Below are positions 1 to 8,092 of a DNA stretch of 44,899 nucleotides, piece after piece. How positions within the stretch are numbered: position 1 is the stretch's first letter; each line of letters opens with the position of its first letter. The DNA is from Verrucomicrobiota bacterium (GTDB lineage: Bacteria > Verrucomicrobiota > Verrucomicrobiia > Limisphaerales > JACDHS01). A program made the position numbers and the translations under genes. A model generated the notes under the pieces. That model made no database searches and was not told the origin of the DNA. It saw only the letters and a program-made list of their open reading frames with translations. The DNA lies in the NCBI GenBank assembly GCA_013820875.1, contig JACDHS010000027.1:1-44899 (forward strand), given 5' to 3'.

Positions 1-91
1 CCTGATATTAGGCGAATGACAGTCGAAAGCGGGAAAATCGGACACACCCGCCCCAAGTAAAACCAACCCTTTTCGCGGCCCTCGCTGAAAA

Positions 92-208
92 ACACGAGTT
101 TCCGGCCAGACACTAAACAGCGACGGCACCGAACTCTGGCGCCAGGAAGGTTTCGGCGGCGGCAGCCCAAAAGAGTTCATCGCCCGGATCGAAGAGAAAA
201 AGAAGTAG
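92..208 (+). pseudogene. Possible degraded C-terminal coding fragment (thioredoxin-like tail)
   Basis: The frame ending at the TAG at 206-208 reads SDGTELWRQEGF followed by a glycine-rich turn and a charged helix ending EEKKK. This resembles the last strand and helix of thioredoxin-fold proteins (DGxELxRxEG). A stop lies in the same frame at 86-88. A neighbouring frame (76-117) reads ALAEKHEF before its own stop, as if frameshifts had broken a gene. The fragment may also be chance coding-like sequence. Assignment to the thioredoxin fold is inference from a very short stretch. Confidence 0.2.
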
Positions 209-231
209 TTCCTTAGCGAGTCCACGGATTT

Positions 232-530
232 GAGGACTAAAAAAGCAATTCTTTGTGCTCCAAAATAATTTTGAGGACTAAAAAAGTAATTTTTTGCGCT
301 CCAAAATAGTTTTGAGGACTAAAAAAGTAATTCTTTGTGCTCCAAAATAATTTTGAGGACTAAAAAAGCAATTCTTTGTGCTCCAAAATAGTTTTGAGAA
401 CTAAAAAAGTAATTTTTTGCGCTCCAAAATAATTTTGAGGACTAAAAAAGCAATTCTTTGTGCTCCAAAATAATTTTGAGGACTGAAAAAGCAATTCTTT
501 GCGCTCCAAAATAATTTTGAAGATCTCCAT
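232..530. repeat. 41-bp tandem repeat array A1 (about 7 units)
   Basis: The word CCAAAATA recurs at 260, 301, 342, 383, 424, 465 and 506, an exact 41-bp spacing seven times. Each unit reads approximately CTCCAAAATAATTTTGAG, then GACTAAAAAAG, then a T-rich tract, and contains an imperfect palindrome around the AAAATAATTTT core. The array ends with a distinctive flank, GAAGATCTCCATCGCGTCC. A second array of the same family with a near-identical end flank lies at 33890-34172. A minus-strand open frame through it is not credible as a gene, because 41 is not a multiple of three and the sequence is low in complexity. Confidence 0.9.
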
Positions 531-779
531 CGCGTCCTTTTGTCACTCACTTCATGCTGGAACTCGCTCCAGTGAAATGGTTTACGACTTTCGACCCGAA
601 TCTCAACACGCATAGAAGCGTTTGCATCGTTGAATCTCTGTTGTTGCAACGAAGCGCTGGTGCAATTTCCTTCCGCTGGTCAAAAAGCAACAGGGCAAAA
701 ATCGCCAGCTAAAATCCGCTGACGGTAAAACCCCTTTGTTTTAACGTTTTCAGTTCTCGCCCCCCTACGGCAAACCGGC

Positions 780-795
780 TGGCATCTTCGCTGCT
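780..795 (+). promoter_or_regulatory. Sigma-54-like (-24/-12) promoter upstream of glnK
   Basis: TGGCATCTTCGCTGCT matches the sigma-54 consensus TGGCAC-N5-TTGC(T) at all but two defined positions and keeps the invariant GG and GC with correct spacing. It lies 50 bp before the glnK start codon, which would give a leader of about 40 nt. Sigma-54 control of PII/Amt genes is well known in bacteria. Use of the site here is inferred; no enhancer-binding protein gene is in the window. There is no strong Shine-Dalgarno sequence before the ATG. Confidence 0.6.
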
Positions 796-827
796 AAAGG
801 CCTCTTGCGTTTTACCGACCAAGTTAA

Positions 828-1184
<357 letters not shown>

Positions 1185-1209
1185 CCCATAACTATCTCCC
1201 TCTCTTAAA

Positions 1210-2571
1210 ATGAAAAACCTAATTTTAATTTCAACTCTCCTTGCGACTTTACTCGGAACATTCGGCACCTTCGCTCAAGAAACGGCGGCGCCTTCCGAGA
1301 TCGCCGCAGCCGTTGAAGAAGCCTCCGAACTCGACACTGGCGACACCGCCTGGCTGCTCACAGCCACGGCACTCGTGTTGTTCATGACGCTGCCTGGGTT
1401 GGCCCTGTTCTACGGTGGATTGGTGCGCGCCAAAAATGTGCTCTCGATCCTGGTGCAATGTTTCGCGGTTGCGAGCGTGGTGACAGTGTTGTGGGTTCTC
1501 TACGGTTACTCCGTTGCCTTTAGTTCCGCCGGGATGGAAGAAGGTGTGGTTAACTTCCATTCCTTCTTTGGGGGATTGGATAAAGCATTCCTCAAGGGAG
1601 TAACGGTTGACTCTTTGACCGACACGATCCCCGAGATGGTGTTCATCACCTTCCAGATGACGTTCGCGATCATCACACCGGCCCTGATCGTCGGCGCGTT
1701 TGCCGAACGCATGAAATTCAGCGCCATGCTCCTGTTCAGCGTGGTGTGGTTTACTCTCTCTTACCTTCCGCTCTGCCATATGGCATGGGGCGGCGCCGGC
1801 GCCCTTTTTGATAACTGGGGTGTCATCGACTTTGCGGGCGGAACCGTTGTGCATATCAATGCCGGTGTTGCCGGATTAGTTGCGTGTATCATGGTCGGTA
1901 AACGCAAAGGCTACGGCGTCACAGCGCTTCCGCCCCATAATGTTCCCTACACCGTCATCGGCGCGGCCATGCTCTGGGTCGGTTGGTTCGGTTTTAACGC
2001 AGGCAGTGCCCTTGGAGCCAATGGCACCGCGGGAAGCGCCATGCTCGTCACCCAAATTGCCACTGGTGCGGCCGCCGCAGTCTGGATGTTTATTGAATGG
2101 ATCAAGAACGGAAAGCCGACGGCGGTTGGTCTGGCAACAGGCGCAGTCGCAGGCCTGGTCGCTATTACTCCTGCTTCCGGAAGTGCTGGACCAATGGGCG
2201 CCCTGCTAATCGGTTTCGCTTCATCGGTCATCTGCTACCTCGGTGCCACTAAACTGAAACATACGTTTGGTTACGATGACAGCCTCGACGTCTTCGGCGT
2301 GCATGGTATTGGCGGTATTGTCGGCGCGATCCTCACCGGCGTTTGCGCTGATACCGCTTTCGGTGGCGTCGGGCTGGCGGAAGGAATGACTATGGGGTCT
2401 CAAGTCCTGGCTCAAACCGGCAGCGTGCTGGTGACAGTTGCCTGGAGCGGTCTGGTAACGGCGATCACGTTGATGATCATCAAGTCGGTGATTGGCCTGC
2501 GTGTCACAGACGAAGTTCAGAACATGGGCCTCGATTTGGCCGAACATAACGAAGACGCCTACTCCCGTTAG
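1210..2571 (+). CDS. amtB: Ammonium transporter (Amt family)
   Basis: A 453-residue inner-membrane channel conducting ammonium/ammonia. The N-terminus has a signal-like hydrophobic stretch (about residues 3-22) and an acidic periplasmic segment, as in many Amt proteins with a cleaved leader. The multi-span core then begins around residue 45. Family motifs include LALFYGGLVRAKN, the FAGGTVVHINAGVAGLVA segment carrying a pore histidine, and DDSLDVFGVHGIGGIVGAI carrying the second pore histidine. The C-terminal tail (about residues 425-453) is cytoplasmic and would contact PII. It is cotranscribed with glnK, 25 nt upstream. An intrinsic terminator follows at 2600-2628. Confidence 0.97.
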   Translation: MKNLILISTLLATLLGTFGTFAQETAAPSEIAAAVEEASELDTGDTAWLLTATALVLFMTLPGLALFYGGLVRAKNVLSILVQCFAVASVVTVLWVLYGYSVAFSSAGMEEGVVNFHSFFGGLDKAFLKGVTVDSLTDTIPEMVFITFQMTFAIITPALIVGAFAERMKFSAMLLFSVVWFTLSYLPLCHMAWGGAGALFDNWGVIDFAGGTVVHINAGVAGLVACIMVGKRKGYGVTALPPHNVPYTVIGAAMLWVGWFGFNAGSALGANGTAGSAMLVTQIATGAAAAVWMFIEWIKNGKPTAVGLATGAVAGLVAITPASGSAGPMGALLIGFASSVICYLGATKLKHTFGYDDSLDVFGVHGIGGIVGAILTGVCADTAFGGVGLAEGMTMGSQVLAQTGSVLVTVAWSGLVTAITLMIIKSVIGLRVTDEVQNMGLDLAEHNEDAYSR

Positions 2572-2599
2572 TTCAATATTCCATCGATAAACACAAAAG

Positions 2600-2628
2600 C
2601 GCCGCATCCGAAAGGGTGCGGCGTTTTT
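2600..2628 (+). terminator. Intrinsic terminator of glnK-amtB
   Basis: A 10-bp GC-rich stem (CGCCGCATCC / GGGTGCGGCG, one G-T wobble) closes a GAAA tetraloop and is followed by five T residues. It begins 28 nt after the amtB stop. Confidence 0.9.
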
Positions 2629-2632
2629 CTTA

Positions 2633-2766
2633 GAGCCTGTGTGAAAATAGGTGAGTTTTTAGATGGCAACACATCGATTAGTGCGTTGTCGGACGCTCGA
2701 ACAGTCGGCGGCAGGTTGCCGCCGACAACGGGCTGGTAGCCCGTTCCACCCATTTCAGACAGGCTC
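2633..2766. mobile_element. 134-bp MITE-like element with TTA target duplication
   Basis: The left end GAGCCTGTGTGAAA and the inverted right end GAGCCTGTCTGAAA match at 13 of 14 positions. TTA flanks both sides (2630-2632 and 2767-2769). Inside are two palindromes: a 10-bp stem at 2704-2726 with a GGT loop, and an ACGGGCT/AGCCCGT stem just after it, also with a GGT loop. There is no coding capacity. Ends of this type with a TNA target are known from IS5-superfamily elements (IS427/IS1031 types), so this is probably a non-autonomous derivative. The right TTA forms the stop codon of the minus-strand PP2C gene. Confidence 0.7.
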
Positions 2767-3609
2767 TTAGATCACCTGGATGACCAGCGCCGTTGTGTTG
2801 TCGCGGCAATTTCTCTCCAGCGCCTCATTGACCAGCAGTTGGGCAGGATTCGCCCTGGCCTTTGCAAAGGCTGGACTGCGCAGTAGATCGAGCAATTGTT
2901 GGTCGTAAATCTTTTCCACCAGGCCGTCCGTGCAGATCAGGAAAATATCACCCGGTTCATAACCGACGGCGCCGACCTGCGGATCAACGAATTGGTTGCC
3001 GCCGCCTAAAGCCTTTTGCAGGACATTCCGTCGCGGATGATCGCGGGCTTCGCGTTCATTAATCATGCCGTTGCGCAAAAGCCATGCGACATGTGTGTCG
3101 TCCTGGGTGATTTGTTTGATGCCACCTTCGTTTTTTGGAAGGTAATAGATTCGGCTGTCCCCGATGTGAGCGAAATACATCCAGCCGGGCGTAAACCACG
3201 CGAGACTCAAGGTGGCTTCCATGCCTTCGCATTCCTCATAGCTGCTGCCCAGATAGGCGAGCGCACGATGCGTTTGCGTGAACAATTCTGCGAGCACATC
3301 GGCGCATCCCGCTTCCAGGCCCCGCGCCGATTGATGAAAGGAACGCGGCAGGAGTTTCGTAATTTTTTCCACGGCGATCCGGCTGGCGTATTCACCGGAG
3401 AGCGCGCCGCCCATGCCATCGCTCACCGCAAAAACGTAATCGGCATTGGTTAACTCGGCTTCACCATGTTTTCCCAGGTGATGAACTTCCCTCGCATCAA
3501 ATTGAAGACCCAGAAAGGCATCTTCATTGTTCGGCCGGATCTTGCCACGGTCGGTGCAACCAAACCATTTTATCTTCGTGGTTGTGATTTGGCGGGAGTT
3601 TTTTTCCAT
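2767..3609 (-). CDS. PP2C-family serine/threonine protein phosphatase
   Basis: A 280-residue cytosolic metal-dependent phosphatase with the complete PP2C motif set. The N-terminus has GCTDRGKIRPNNEDAF (metal and phosphate-binding region). SDGMGGALSGEYAS lies near residue 65, AHIGDSRIYYL in the middle, DDTHVAWLLRNGMI before the flap region, and CTDGLVEKI and CRDNTTALV near the end carry metal-binding aspartates. There is no transmembrane segment. The start lies 18 nt after the stop of the mini-kinase gene upstream on the same strand, suggesting an opposing kinase/phosphatase pair. Its TAA stop coincides with the right target-site duplication of the adjoining MITE-like element. Confidence 0.93.
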   Translation of the reverse strand: MEKNSRQITTTKIKWFGCTDRGKIRPNNEDAFLGLQFDAREVHHLGKHGEAELTNADYVFAVSDGMGGALSGEYASRIAVEKITKLLPRSFHQSARGLEAGCADVLAELFTQTHRALAYLGSSYEECEGMEATLSLAWFTPGWMYFAHIGDSRIYYLPKNEGGIKQITQDDTHVAWLLRNGMINEREARDHPRRNVLQKALGGGNQFVDPQVGAVGYEPGDIFLICTDGLVEKIYDQQLLDLLRSPAFAKARANPAQLLVNEALERNCRDNTTALVIQVI

Positions 3610-3627
3610 GGCTGACGTCTGACTATT

Positions 3628-4026
3628 CTAAGCGGGATTGGAAGGATTCTGGTCGGGAAGAATCGTGGCGAATTCAAAATCGATAATACAGAAACGCCCG
3701 TCGCTGTGGCGATAGGTCACGTTCCGCATTTCCGGGTCATCGTGCCGGACACCATATTGCTCCAACTCAGCGAATAACTGCAGTGTGCGCTCCGCGTCCA
3801 GGTGCTCCACGCGACTGCCACAATTCGTTGTGATGGTGCGAAGTTTTGCGGAGTCAGCGTCGAGCAACTTGGGCACGAACTCGCATTTTCGCTCCTCAAG
3901 ATACTTCAAGATGCGCACTTCATTTTCGAATCGTTCCTGCGCCTTGGGTCCATGGTAGACCTTAAACACCCGGCCATCGAAAGTCAGGTTCACCGTAGAT
4001 CTGAGTGTGTCTTTTACTTGCAACAT
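3628..4026 (-). CDS. Mini protein-kinase-like protein
   Basis: A 132-residue protein with the core catalytic residues of the protein-kinase-like fold in a very small frame. Lys22 (VFKVY) is the candidate ATP-binding lysine and Glu36 (FENEVRIL) its partner. HDDPEMRN gives catalytic Asp97 and Asn102 with the canonical D-x4-N spacing. IIDFE replaces DFG, with Asp116 as metal ligand. Typical kinases need about 250 residues; there is no glycine-rich loop of normal form and almost nothing after the DFE motif. It may be related to RIO/Kdo/aminoglycoside-type kinases rather than Hanks-type. It is cotranscribed with the PP2C gene 18 nt downstream. The substrate is unknown. Confidence 0.7.
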   Translation of the reverse strand: MLQVKDTLRSTVNLTFDGRVFKVYHGPKAQERFENEVRILKYLEERKCEFVPKLLDADSAKLRTITTNCGSRVEHLDAERTLQLFAELEQYGVRHDDPEMRNVTYRHSDGRFCIIDFEFATILPDQNPSNPA

Positions 4027-4335
4027 GAGCGAATGCCTCTATCCCGATCGCGCTACCCTGTCAGTATGCGTTACCGCTCGCGGTCTGAAAAGGTTCTTCC
4101 TTGCACTCGTCAGGATGGATGAACAAAAGATTTCATGATGGCTAAAAAACAACACTCGGATGGCGTTTTTTATCCCAAACGAATTTCAACATTTTGGAAA
4201 ACGGGAAAATACCTGCGAAAAACTTCAATCTTGGAAACCGACCACTGAGTCGGCAGGGTATCTGCTTATTGTCGCTCGGTTCGACCACGCGCAGCGTGGA
4301 ACACATCCCAATAAGACTAAAAGTTAGCACAATCC
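4027..4335. other. Intergenic region with divergent promoters
   Basis: This 309-nt spacer separates the minus-strand kinase/phosphatase genes from glnII. The only recognisable element is the sigma-54-like site at 4251-4266. No convincing small gene is seen; open frames here lack start signals and family resemblance. Confidence 0.5.
4251..4266 (+). promoter_or_regulatory. Sigma-54-like (-24/-12) promoter upstream of glnII
   Basis: CGGCAGGGTATCTGCT keeps the GG and GC dinucleotides of a -24/-12 promoter with exact spacing and the GGCA and TGCT cores. It departs from consensus at three less conserved positions. It lies 70 bp before the glnII start codon. Its -12 half (CTGCT) is identical to that of the glnK site, supporting coordinated nitrogen control. 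This is a sequence-based inference. Confidence 0.5.
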
Positions 4336-5388
4336 ATGAAATACAAACTCGAATACATCTGGTTGGACGGTTATGAACCGGTTCCCAACCTGCGCGGTAA
4401 AACCCAGGTCAAAGAATTTAAAAGCTTCCCCAAATTGTCAGAACTCCCAATGTGGGGTTTTGACGGCAGCTCCACTCGACAGGCGGAAGGCCGCAGTTCC
4501 GATTGCATGCTGAAACCGGTGGCATGTTATCCTGATCCGGCGCGTGAAAACGGCGTACTCGTGATGTCCGAAGTCATGATGCCCGATGGCAAAACGCCGC
4601 ACCCAAGCAATTCGCGCGCTACCGTCCTGGACGATCCAGATGCGTGGTTCGGCTTTGAACAGGAATATTTTCTCTATAAAGACGGTGTTCCACTCGGATT
4701 CCCTACAGGCGGTGGTTTTCCTCCTCCACAAGGTGAATACTACACAGGGGTCGGTTACAAAAACATCGGCAACATTGCCCGTGAAATCGTTGAAGAACAC
4801 CTGGACCTCTGCCTCGAAGCAGGCATCAATCACGAAGGTATCAACGCCGAAGTGGCTAAAGGCCAATGGGAATTCCAAATTTTCGGCAAAGGATCGAAAA
4901 GCGCCGCGGATCAGGTTTGGATCGCCCGCTACCTTCTCAGCCGCCTTTGCGAAAGCTACGGCGTGGATGTGAACTGGCATTGCAAGCCGCTCGGCAAAGA
5001 TGTGGATTGGAACGGCTCCGGCATGCACGCGAACTTCTCCACGAAATATCTACGTGAAGTCGGTGGTCAGGACTATTTCGAAGCTCTCATGTGCGCTTTC
5101 GACAAATACAAGAACGAGCACGTTGCTGTTTATGGTCCGGATAACCATCTCCGCTTGACCGGTCTGCATGAAACGCAATCGATCGACAAATTTAATTACG
5201 GCATCGCTAATCGCGGAGCCTCGATCCGCGTTCCGCACAGCTTTGCGAACAACGGTTACAAAGGTTATTTGGAAGATCGCCGTCCCAACTCCCAGGGCGA
5301 TCCATACAAAATCGCCAGCCGCATCCTTCAAACGATCGCCACCGTGCCGATCAAGAAGAACGGCAAAGCCAGTGCCAAACTGAAGTAA
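4336..5388 (+). CDS. glnII: Glutamine synthetase type II (eukaryotic-like)
   Basis: A 350-residue ATP-dependent ligase making glutamine from glutamate and ammonia in the cytosol. The length and motifs fit the GSII class, not GSI: LEYIWLDGYEP at the N-terminus and WGFDGSSTRQAEGRSSDCMLKP near residues 36-57. FGFEQEYFL carries metal-binding glutamates, and the ATP-site segment reads NGSGMHANFSTK. PNSQGDPYKIASRI marks the C-terminus. GSII occurs in rhizobia, actinomycetes and some Verrucomicrobiota, usually beside a GSI. Here GSI follows on the same strand. A candidate sigma-54 promoter lies upstream and a strong intrinsic terminator downstream, so it is probably a separate transcription unit. 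Confidence 0.96.
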   Translation: MKYKLEYIWLDGYEPVPNLRGKTQVKEFKSFPKLSELPMWGFDGSSTRQAEGRSSDCMLKPVACYPDPARENGVLVMSEVMMPDGKTPHPSNSRATVLDDPDAWFGFEQEYFLYKDGVPLGFPTGGGFPPPQGEYYTGVGYKNIGNIAREIVEEHLDLCLEAGINHEGINAEVAKGQWEFQIFGKGSKSAADQVWIARYLLSRLCESYGVDVNWHCKPLGKDVDWNGSGMHANFSTKYLREVGGQDYFEALMCAFDKYKNEHVAVYGPDNHLRLTGLHETQSIDKFNYGIANRGASIRVPHSFANNGYKGYLEDRRPNSQGDPYKIASRILQTIATVPIKKNGKASAKLK

Positions 5389-5411
5389 ACGACTCTGAGA
5401 ACCCTCAACGC

Positions 5412-5442
5412 AAAGGCGCAGCTCACAAGCTGCGCCTTTTTT
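5412..5442 (+). terminator. Intrinsic terminator of glnII
   Basis: A 12-bp stem (AAAGGCGCAGCT / AGCTGCGCCTTT) with a CACA loop is continued by a T run to 5442. It begins 23 nt after the glnII stop. Confidence 0.9.
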
Positions 5443-5592
5443 GCAACCCAGCGGAGTAATGGAGTAATGTTCCCGCCCCCCCATCACTCCATCACTCCCT
5501 CCCCCGCCACAAAACACTTGCAAGTCGCCCTATTCCGCGTTCCAGTTCAGAAGAGTTGCGCACCCGCTCAATTTAACAAAAGGAACAGCATT

Positions 5593-7035
5593 ATGGCGAA
5601 AAAAGAAAACGGCCCCGCAAAAGCAGCTACCCCCAAAAGCGCGATCGATATGGCGCGCAAAGCCGGCGCGAAGATGGTTGACGTTAAATTCGTTGACACT
5701 TTCGGCACCTGGCAACACTTCACAGTTCCGGTCAGCGAAGTGACCGAAGAAACCTTCGAAGAAGGCTTTGGCTTTGACGGTTCCTCCATCCGGGGATGGA
5801 AATCCATCGAAGCGTCGGACATGCTGGCCATGCCGGATCCGGCAACCGCTTTCATCGATCCGTTCATGCAGGTTCCAACGCTCTCGTTGACCTGCACAAT
5901 TGCCGAAACTCACACCAAAGAAGCTTACAGTCGCGATCCCCGCGGCATCGCTCAACGCGCTGAGAAATATCTAAAAAGCACAGGCGTGGCCGACACGGCT
6001 GTTTTTGGTCCTGAAGCTGAGTTCTTCATTTTCGACAACATTCAGTACGATTACAAATCGAACGGCAGCTTCCATTCCATCGATTCTGAAGAAGGCCCGT
6101 GGAACACCGGTCGCGATGAAATGCCGAATCTCGGTTACAAAATCCGCCACAAGGAAGGTTACTTCCCAGTCGGACCTGCTGACACCCAGCAGGATCTTCG
6201 CACCGAAATGGTGCTTGTGATGGAACAGCTCGGCATCCGAGTTGAACGCCAACATCACGAAGTCGCCACGGCTGGCCAGGCGGAAATCGATTTTCGTTTC
6301 GATACACTCGTCAAAACGGCTGACACCATGATGCTGTTCAAATATATCATCAAAAACGTCGCCCGTAGCCATGGCAAAACCGTGACCTTCATGCCCAAGC
6401 CGCTCTTCGGTGACAACGGCTCCGGCATGCATACCCATCAATCACTCTGGAACAAAGGCAAACCGCTCTTTGCCGGAAACGAATACGCCGGATTGAGCCA
6501 GATGGCATTGCATTACATCGGCGGCATCTTGAAGCACGCAAAAGCGCTCGCCGCATTGTGCAACCCAACAACCAATTCCTACAAACGTTTGGTCCCAGGT
6601 TACGAAGCGCCAGTGAATCTCGCTTACAGTTCCGGCAACCGTTCAGCAGCCGTTCGCATCCCGATGTTCAGCCAAAGCCCGAAAGCCAAGCGCATCGAGT
6701 ATCGTCCACCGGATCCATCCGCTAATCCATATCTTTGCTACACTGCCCTTCTCATGGCAGGTCTCGATGGTGTGCTCAACAAGATCGATCCAGGCGAACC
6801 GATGGACAAAAACCTTTACGAGCTGCCGCCCGAAGAAATCGCCAAGGTGCCACAAATGCCCGGTAGCCTGGATGAAGCACTCAATTGCATGGAGAAAGAT
6901 CATGACTTCCTGCTCAAGGGTGACGTCTTCACCCGTGACTTCCTTGAAATGTGGGTGACCCAGAAGCGCAAGGAAACCGATGCCATCCGCCTGCGCCCGC
7001 ATCCCTACGAATTCTCGATGTATTACGATTGCTAA
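5593..7035 (+). CDS. glnA: Glutamine synthetase type I
   Basis: A 480-residue dodecameric GSI subunit. The start at 5593 is preferred over an in-frame ATG at 5467. An AAAGGAA Shine-Dalgarno-like run precedes 5593, and the extra 42 residues (rich in PHHSITP) look non-coding. Motifs include [10 protein letters not shown] near residue 57, [10 protein letters not shown], the ATP-site [12 protein letters not shown], the glutamate flap [17 protein letters not shown], and [14 protein letters not shown]. The adenylylation-loop sequence [10 protein letters not shown] keeps the tyrosine that is adenylylated in enteric GlnA. No adenylyltransferase gene is in the window. It has its own terminator and is separated from glnII by a terminator, so it may have its own promoter; none was recognised. 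Confidence 0.97.
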   Translation: MAKKENGPAKAATPKSAIDMARKAGAKMVDVKFVDTFGTWQHFTVPVSEVTEETFEEGFGFDGSSIRGWKSIEASDMLAMPDPATAFIDPFMQVPTLSLTCTIAETHTKEAYSRDPRGIAQRAEKYLKSTGVADTAVFGPEAEFFIFDNIQYDYKSNGSFHSIDSEEGPWNTGRDEMPNLGYKIRHKEGYFPVGPADTQQDLRTEMVLVMEQLGIRVERQHHEVATAGQAEIDFRFDTLVKTADTMMLFKYIIKNVARSHGKTVTFMPKPLFGDNGSGMHTHQSLWNKGKPLFAGNEYAGLSQMALHYIGGILKHAKALAALCNPTTNSYKRLVPGYEAPVNLAYSSGNRSAAVRIPMFSQSPKAKRIEYRPPDPSANPYLCYTALLMAGLDGVLNKIDPGEPMDKNLYELPPEEIAKVPQMPGSLDEALNCMEKDHDFLLKGDVFTRDFLEMWVTQKRKETDAIRLRPHPYEFSMYYDC

Positions 7036-7063
7036 ACTACTGATCGGCAGTATCCAAAAAGCG

Positions 7064-7095
7064 AAAACGGCGCGGAGTAATCCGCGCCGTTTTTT
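7064..7095 (+). terminator. Intrinsic terminator of glnA
   Basis: The stem ACGGCGCGGA / TCCGCGCCGT with a GTAA loop, extended by flanking A and T residues, is followed by TTTTT. It begins 28 nt after the glnA stop. Confidence 0.9.
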
Positions 7096-7372
7096 ATATC
7101 TTCGTGGCCACCGGCAAAAGATGGAGCCTTCGCGGTTCCCCCTGGGCTGAAAGAAAACGTTTTAACTACTTTCCTACCGGCTCAAGAATGGCATCCAGCG
7201 AGATCAATTTCTCCATCACATCCTGTGGACAGCTTTTGTTTCCCCTCCGAAAGTTGCCAAAAAGGGGTGAATCGTTCCCTTGAAAAGCTTCGGTTCGATA
7301 ATAGATTGATCTTCTCTGATGGGCAAAACGTTTGACTTGAAGGATTTGATAAAGATAATCGCAACATAAATT

Positions 7373-7900
7373 ATGGCCAGACTCGTTATTCTCAGTGAAG
7401 GGCTGACAGGTCGTTCACATGAATTAAAGGTGGAAAAAACCACCGTCGGCCGTGTTGAAGACAACGCGTTCCAGATTCCTGAACCATCCGTCTCCAGTCA
7501 CCATTGCGAAATCATTCAGCGTGGACCGGATTTTTATGTCCACGACCTGAACTCCACCAACGGCACGTTTGTTAATGGCCAACAGGTCACGAACGAAGCT
7601 TTACTCAGGCCCGGAGGGGTTTTCCGACTCGGAACAGTGGACGTGCGTTTCGAAGTGCCTGGAGCACCGACGGCGCCTACTCCCAAAAAACTTCCCGATC
7701 ATACCACGGCAATCCCGCAAGGGGTGAAGTTGAACGAACTCGATCAAGCCGGCAAAACGGTCACTTTCGACAAGGATTCTCCTTTCGCGAAGAAAAGCGA
7801 CAAAGGCACGAAGCTGTTCATCGTGGTTGCGATTGCGGCTGGTGTGCTAATCCTTGGCGCGATCATTTTTCTGATCGCGACGTTCGGTAAAGGCGAGTGA
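7373..7900 (+). CDS. FHA-domain protein with C-terminal membrane anchor
   Basis: A 175-residue protein. Residues 1-95 form a forkhead-associated (phosphothreonine-binding) domain. It has the conserved GR in TTVGRVEDNAFQIPE, the SSHHCEI stretch and the HDLNSTNGTFVNGQQV signature. A linker of about 50 residues rich in Pro, Thr and Lys follows. A single transmembrane helix (about residues 146-170, FIVVAIAAGVLILGAIIFLI) ends almost at the C-terminus, so the FHA domain should face the cytoplasm. FHA proteins read kinase signals; the nearest kinase-like gene is the mini-kinase at 3628-4026, and any link to it is speculation. No strong ribosome-binding site is visible. Confidence 0.9.
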   Translation: MARLVILSEGLTGRSHELKVEKTTVGRVEDNAFQIPEPSVSSHHCEIIQRGPDFYVHDLNSTNGTFVNGQQVTNEALLRPGGVFRLGTVDVRFEVPGAPTAPTPKKLPDHTTAIPQGVKLNELDQAGKTVTFDKDSPFAKKSDKGTKLFIVVAIAAGVLILGAIIFLIATFGKGE

Positions 7901-7904
7901 TCTG

Positions 7905-7996
7905 CTGCCGGCGTCTCGCCGGCAGAAATAAACCCACCTTTTACAGGACTGCTACGAACATCCAACGTTTTCTGTCTGCCAGCGAGACGCTGGCAG
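7905..7996. repeat. REP/BIME-like pair of inverted palindromes
   Basis: Two 21-bp palindromes sit at 7905-7925 and 7976-7996. Each has a 9-bp stem and a 3-nt loop: CTGCCGGCG-TCT-CGCCGGCAG and CTGCCAGCG-AGA-CGCTGGCAG. The second is the reverse complement of the first except for one base-pair swap that keeps pairing (a compensatory G-C to A-T change). They fill the space between the convergent FHA and hemB genes and could act as a bidirectional terminator, though there is no T run. Confidence 0.65.
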
Positions 7997-8092
7997 CACG
8001 TTACCTGGGTTTCGTCACGTTCGCGGCGCTCCAATTGGCAATTTTCAATTTGCCATTCCCCGCAAACCTTTCCTCATAAGCTCGTTTAACAT

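Noticed and set aside
401-649. 82-codon minus-strand frame entering the 41-bp array A1
   Set aside because: Its second half is array sequence, the first half has no family resemblance, and array A2 does not preserve the frame.
5467-5592. 42-residue extension at the N-terminus of glnA
   Set aside because: The sequence is Pro/His/Ser-rich filler. A Shine-Dalgarno-like AAAGGAA precedes the ATG at 5593, and GSI proteins begin there.
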